A DNA stretch of 64,000 bases from Magicicada septendecula. Its lineage: Eukaryota > Arthropoda > Insecta > Hemiptera > Cicadidae. Of this stretch, positions 60,701 to 64,000 are shown one piece after another (position 1 is the first letter of the stretch; each line of letters opens with the position of its first letter). A program made the position numbers and the translations under genes. The notes below the pieces were generated by a model. The model saw only the letters and a program-made list of their open reading frames with translations, ran no database searches and was not told the DNA's origin. The DNA lies in the NCBI GenBank assembly GCA_034769895.1, contig CM068370.1:41273344-41337343 (forward strand), written 5' to 3'.

Positions 60701-60713
60701 TACACACTCACAC
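60632..60713. repeat. (CT)n/(CA)n compound microsatellite
   Basis: About 27 CT units, followed by CA units and an imperfect CACA tail. Confidence 0.97.
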
Positions 60714-60824
60714 AGGGGTAAGCGAAGAAAACTTTTGTCCGAAGAAAAGCCTGAATTTGACACTTTTCGAAATATTACTCTTATATTATGATTTTTTTAT
60801 TTCCCCTTCATTCTTAATTCTTAA

Positions 60825-61200
60825 GGCCCTGGTAAACGAGCAAACAATTTGTCAAATTTCATGTGTTTGTCAAATTATTTGGCGGTATGCGGCTTTGTTT
60901 GACGTGTTTGTCAAATAAAAACCGTGCTTGACGTGTCTGAGAGAAATTTTGATTGACGGCAGATTTGACAAACAAATTTGAAGGTTTACGCTAGCGTTTG
61001 TCAAACAGTTTGTTATCAGAATCGACATGACGGACCGCGCGCAATCAGATGTTTCGGCGCGTAATGTGACTGAAAAGCAATTTTTAATACAATTTACTTC
61101 ATTGTATCGAGATTTCCCACAATTATGGAAACTCAAATCTAAGGATTATATGGACAAAAACAAAAGATGCCAGGCTATCAAAGTTATCGATAATCTTTGA
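60825..61200 (+). mobile_element. Fragment of a MADF-encoding transposon (Harbinger-like?)
   Basis: GGCCCTGGTAAACGAGCAAAC is followed by a cluster of TTTGTCAAA/TTTGACAAA copies (60849, 60865, 60908, 60964, 60998) directly before the MADF frame. This layout fits a subterminal region with transposase-binding repeats. The other end was not found. Confidence 0.4.
61027..61200 (+). pseudogene. MADF-domain (Myb/SANT-like) protein fragment
   Basis: From the ATG at 61027, 57 codons read to a TGA: MTDRAQSDVSARNVTEKQ, then FLIQFTSLYRDFPQLWKLKS, KDYMDKNKRCQAIKVIDNL. The helix 1 pattern LI..(x)LY..P.LW, then K..DY.(D/N)KN.R..A, is the first two thirds of a MADF DNA-binding domain. Beyond the stop the same frame continues ETGIDFRITVSI before another stop. 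MADF proteins accompany PIF/Harbinger-type transposons and also occur as host transcription factors. No splice sites and an immediate stop point to a transposon relic. Confidence 0.6.
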
Positions 61201-61384
61201 GAAACTGGAATAGATTTTCGAATAACGGTGTCTATTACACTGTTGTAGTGTTTACAAATATATTTTAAAAATATTTATAGTGTCATATGTTTTCAACGAT
61301 AATGTATAAATAATATTAAGTGAAGTTTTAATCACGAAGTAAACTATAACTCAACATTAAACAGCACAAACAGTATTAACATAA

Positions 61385-61625
61385 TATTATGAGAACTTCG
61401 GCTGCCGGGCTTGTGTCCAAGTTTGTTTGGTGCCAACGTTTCGGCCGTGCCTTCGACGGCCATCTTCAGTGCAGAGGGCTGCAAAACACTGACAAATGTT
61501 TCGCAGTTAAGATAGCCGTCAAATGCACGGCCGAAACATTTGCACCAAACAACCTTGGACCACCGCCTTACAGGCCGGCAGCCGAAGTTCTCATAACATT
61601 GAAGCCGCGGCCGTGAAAGCCTCAC
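61385..61625. mobile_element. Hammerhead-like element (241 bp) with a 15-bp duplication
   Basis: ACAGTATTAACATAA is directly repeated at 61370-61384 and 61626-61640. The minus strand has CTGAAGA, T, GGCCGT-CGAAGGC-ACGGCC, GAAACGTT (61435-61469). The plus strand has a decayed partner (TTAAGATAGCCGT...ACGGCCGAAACATT, about 61507-61545). It ends with CGGCCGTGAAAGCC, the family terminus. Confidence 0.75.
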
Positions 61626-61640
61626 ACAGTATTAACATAA

Positions 61641-63135
61641 GTTTATAACTTAAAAACGTATTAATTATAATTGTATTATGAATTCTGTTTAATTATGACG
61701 AGACAACTTAAACATTAGGAAAACTGAAAGTCACTGTCTGTTTGTATCTAATGGCCGTCCCAGATTTAATGTACAGCATTATGGGCTACACTGTTGCCAG
61801 GTGTCGTGTGTGGAAATGCGTATTCGGCGCATTGAAGGCGTTCGAAATGTGTTTCTCCCGAACAGCGACGTCGATTTACTGCTACATGGAGTGAATTTTA
61901 TCACTGAACGACTACACATTATTGTACAGTTTTATTAGTGTTTTACTTATGATGTAAATACTTAAGTGTTAACAGTTACGTGATCAGTATCACTCAGTTC
62001 TATGTATAAAAATAACATGACGTTAATTCTTCGTATTATTTGAATTAGCAGCCATCCTTACTATTTCTTTTATGAAGTTGCTAAACTGCTACAATTTTTT
62101 GTTCAGACAAAGCTTTTCGTCATCTCTGAGATCATCAGGTCTTGAACAACCTAAAAAAAAAAAATAAATAAAATTGGAAGTGTGTTTATATTATTCAATG
62201 AGTAAGCGGTGTAGACAATCAATATAAAATATCATGTAACTAAGCAAGGACGAAACATTTGTATTACAGGAAAAGCAATTATCTAAAATAATAATTGTGA
62301 TTTGTAAACGTGCAAAATATTGTACAATGTGCAACATCTGTACAAAATACGTGACGTTAAAAGAAATATAAAATTTATACTATATACTATAGGATTACAC
62401 ACGCGCGCGCGCACGCATACACACCAGGGTGTAACGTAAAAGGTGCCCTCACTATACAGATTCGAATTTTTTGTGCTTTTGTGCTTTTTTGTACAGATTA
62501 AAATTTGTACTTCAGCTTCACATTTAGTACGAATGGCAACATTGGCACGACAGAAAAGGACAGACGTATAGGAGAAACACATGGGTGAGACAGAGCGCGA
62601 CAGCTCCCATAAGAGCCAACGCTGTAAATTAAACCTGGAACGGGGATTAGTGCAATTTGACAACTTATTTAACGTAACCTCTTTTTTTTTTTTTTGGAAC
62701 GATGTTCTTTTCTAAACATAATACTGCCGTTTCAGAGCAACACTCTGGATAAAAATCGTCTGTTTGTCCTCTGATTTCGGGGCATCCCAGTTGTGGCGGC
62801 ACACAATTGTGGTGCCACATCTTCGCCTTTAATTGGCACGAGCAACAACGCACACACATACACATCTCTCCGTTCAGTTTTAATTCCCAATTATGTCCCA
62901 TGGACGGCATCGTGTTTGTGGAAACGTCCTCGGGATCTCTTTTTTCCTTCAATCTTCATGGTTATTACTTTTTTCACTTTACCTTCACCTCTGAAGACGT
63001 GTCAGGTCACGTAAACAAATGGGACCTTGACTACTTATTATTGATTTATTTATATTATTATTGTTCCAACGTGATAACAACAAACAACAAAATAACAAAA
63101 AACAAACAAAAAATCAACAACTACCACTACTACTA
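61641..63135. other. No recognised gene
   Basis: Open frames of up to 126 codons have no recognisable domain. A short CG-rich run is at about 62399-62413 and a T12 run at about 62683. Confidence 0.4.
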
Positions 63136-63155
63136 CTACTAACTACTACTTTGAT

Positions 63156-63245
<90 letters not shown>
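63120..63245. repeat. (ACT)n and (CT)n microsatellites
   Basis: Short ACT repeats are followed by about 43 CT units (63160-63245). Confidence 0.97.
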
Positions 63246-63247
<2 letters not shown>

Positions 63248-64000
63248 ATGGCTCGTCGATTGCGCCGGGGAAAATCCTCTACCTTTCTGATGACACTAAT
63301 TGCGCTTGTTAAACGGGAAAATTTCAGTTCTCCTTATACATGCACGCCTGCATGCGTTCGCGCGCTTTTGCGCACTCGCCAAACTTGTTAACAGATTAAC
63401 CGTATTACTTGTACCGCATAAACTAGTCTTTTTAAGTTACGACGTCCACTATATCCAAAGTTTATTGCTTGCATGTGAAAAAATACAAATACTCTATACT
63501 GATCGTCGTATGGTACAGTGGAAAACAAAATTCAAGACACCAACGAAATCACTAATAACCAGCTTTAATTATCACAATTAATAATTTGTAATCGACAAGA
63601 TAGTCTCTTACAACAATTCAAGCAAAAAATTGTCCTCACGCAATAATAATGTCAACTATAAAGAATCCCGCACAAATTATAACACAACACTTCGCGGGTT
63701 GTCGGTACTGAACGGGGCCGCGTACCTGCTTGTCCCCTTCACTTCAAGAAAGGTAATTTTTGGCCACTAAAAAGGTGTCTATTGTTAAGAGGGTTTTACA
63801 GTAGACCCGTTGCCACGGCCCCGTTCAGAGGATTAAGTGGCATTTTATTTTGTCGCATGCAACTTTAGTTGTTTCGAAAACATTAATTTTATTATTACAT
63901 ATTCATAACAGTGCAACAATTATATTATATTATATAATAATAATAATAATAATAATACAGTTATTTACTACTACTACTAATACCACTAATAATAATAATA
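63246..64000. other. No gene; (TAA)n tract at the end
   Basis: AT-rich. TAATAA repeats from about 63932 continue past the window end. An inverted repeat (AACGGGGCCG at 63711 / CGGCCCCGTTC at 63817) is present. Confidence 0.5.

Noticed and set aside
62100-62150. Another hammerhead-like core on the minus strand (CTGATGA ... GAAAAGC)
   Set aside because: The hairpin between the two boxes does not close properly (ATCTCAGAGAT is itself a palindrome). I treat it as a distant relative of the 40.6-kb hairpin family at most.

Overview
This 64 kb window looks like intronic and intergenic DNA from a large, repeat-rich animal genome, most probably an insect. It contains a mariner transposase, many hAT transposons with 8-bp target duplications, non-LTR retrotransposons with (GAT)n tails, long CA/CT microsatellites, GT-AG introns and no operons. 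The LINE protein remnants remind me of those in large hemimetabolous insect genomes such as cockroaches, termites and stick insects. That is an impression, not a computed assignment.

Only one host gene can be supported. Two short coding exons on the + strand (ATG at 20411 to 20484; 33457 to 33552) are bounded by clean splice sites and join in a matching phase. They encode about 56 N-terminal residues that resemble the cytosolic N-terminus of SLC36/PAT-type proton-coupled amino-acid transporters (pathetic-like). The exons are separated by a 12,972-bp intron. The downstream exons were not found before the window ends. I found no other credible host exon.

The rest is layered transposable elements. 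0-4 kb: LINE 3' tail, hAT C-terminal remnant, a LINE split by a hammerhead-like element, a 203-bp tandem array and a small retroposed insert. 6-17 kb: several antisense LINE fragments, a 655-bp hairpin element, and a 1.2-kb LINE/hAT composite present twice. 19-34 kb (mostly intron 1 of the transporter gene): a TIR element beside exon 1, a 161-bp CA tract, three hAT elements, a broken full-length mariner, a 1-kb candidate solo LTR, LINE RT sequence, a paired hammerhead-like element and a tRNA-derived SINE-like unit. 34-48 kb: a truncated poly-A LINE, three more hATs, a hairpin MITE, and 25-, 83- and 118-bp tandem arrays. 49-56 kb: a long AT-rich stretch that is mostly uninterpretable. 56-62 kb: LINE fragment, a TIR element with a DDE-transposase-like tail, a hAT nested inside another hAT with a perfect 8-bp duplication, a MADF-domain fragment, and a hammerhead-like element with a 15-bp duplication.

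The observation most worth following is a recurrent motif, CTGANGA + N + short hairpin + GAAA + roughly CGTC. It is found at least seven times in unrelated hairpin sequences, on both strands. It matches the layout of a minimal hammerhead ribozyme core apart from one extra nucleotide next to stem II. The elements carrying it have 13-15 bp target duplications, which suggests retroposition, as expected for Penelope-like or retrozyme-like elements. A second unusual signal is the over-represented octamer TAGGCCTA (nine exact copies). One of these appears as a clean 6-bp gain between two copies of the same hAT.
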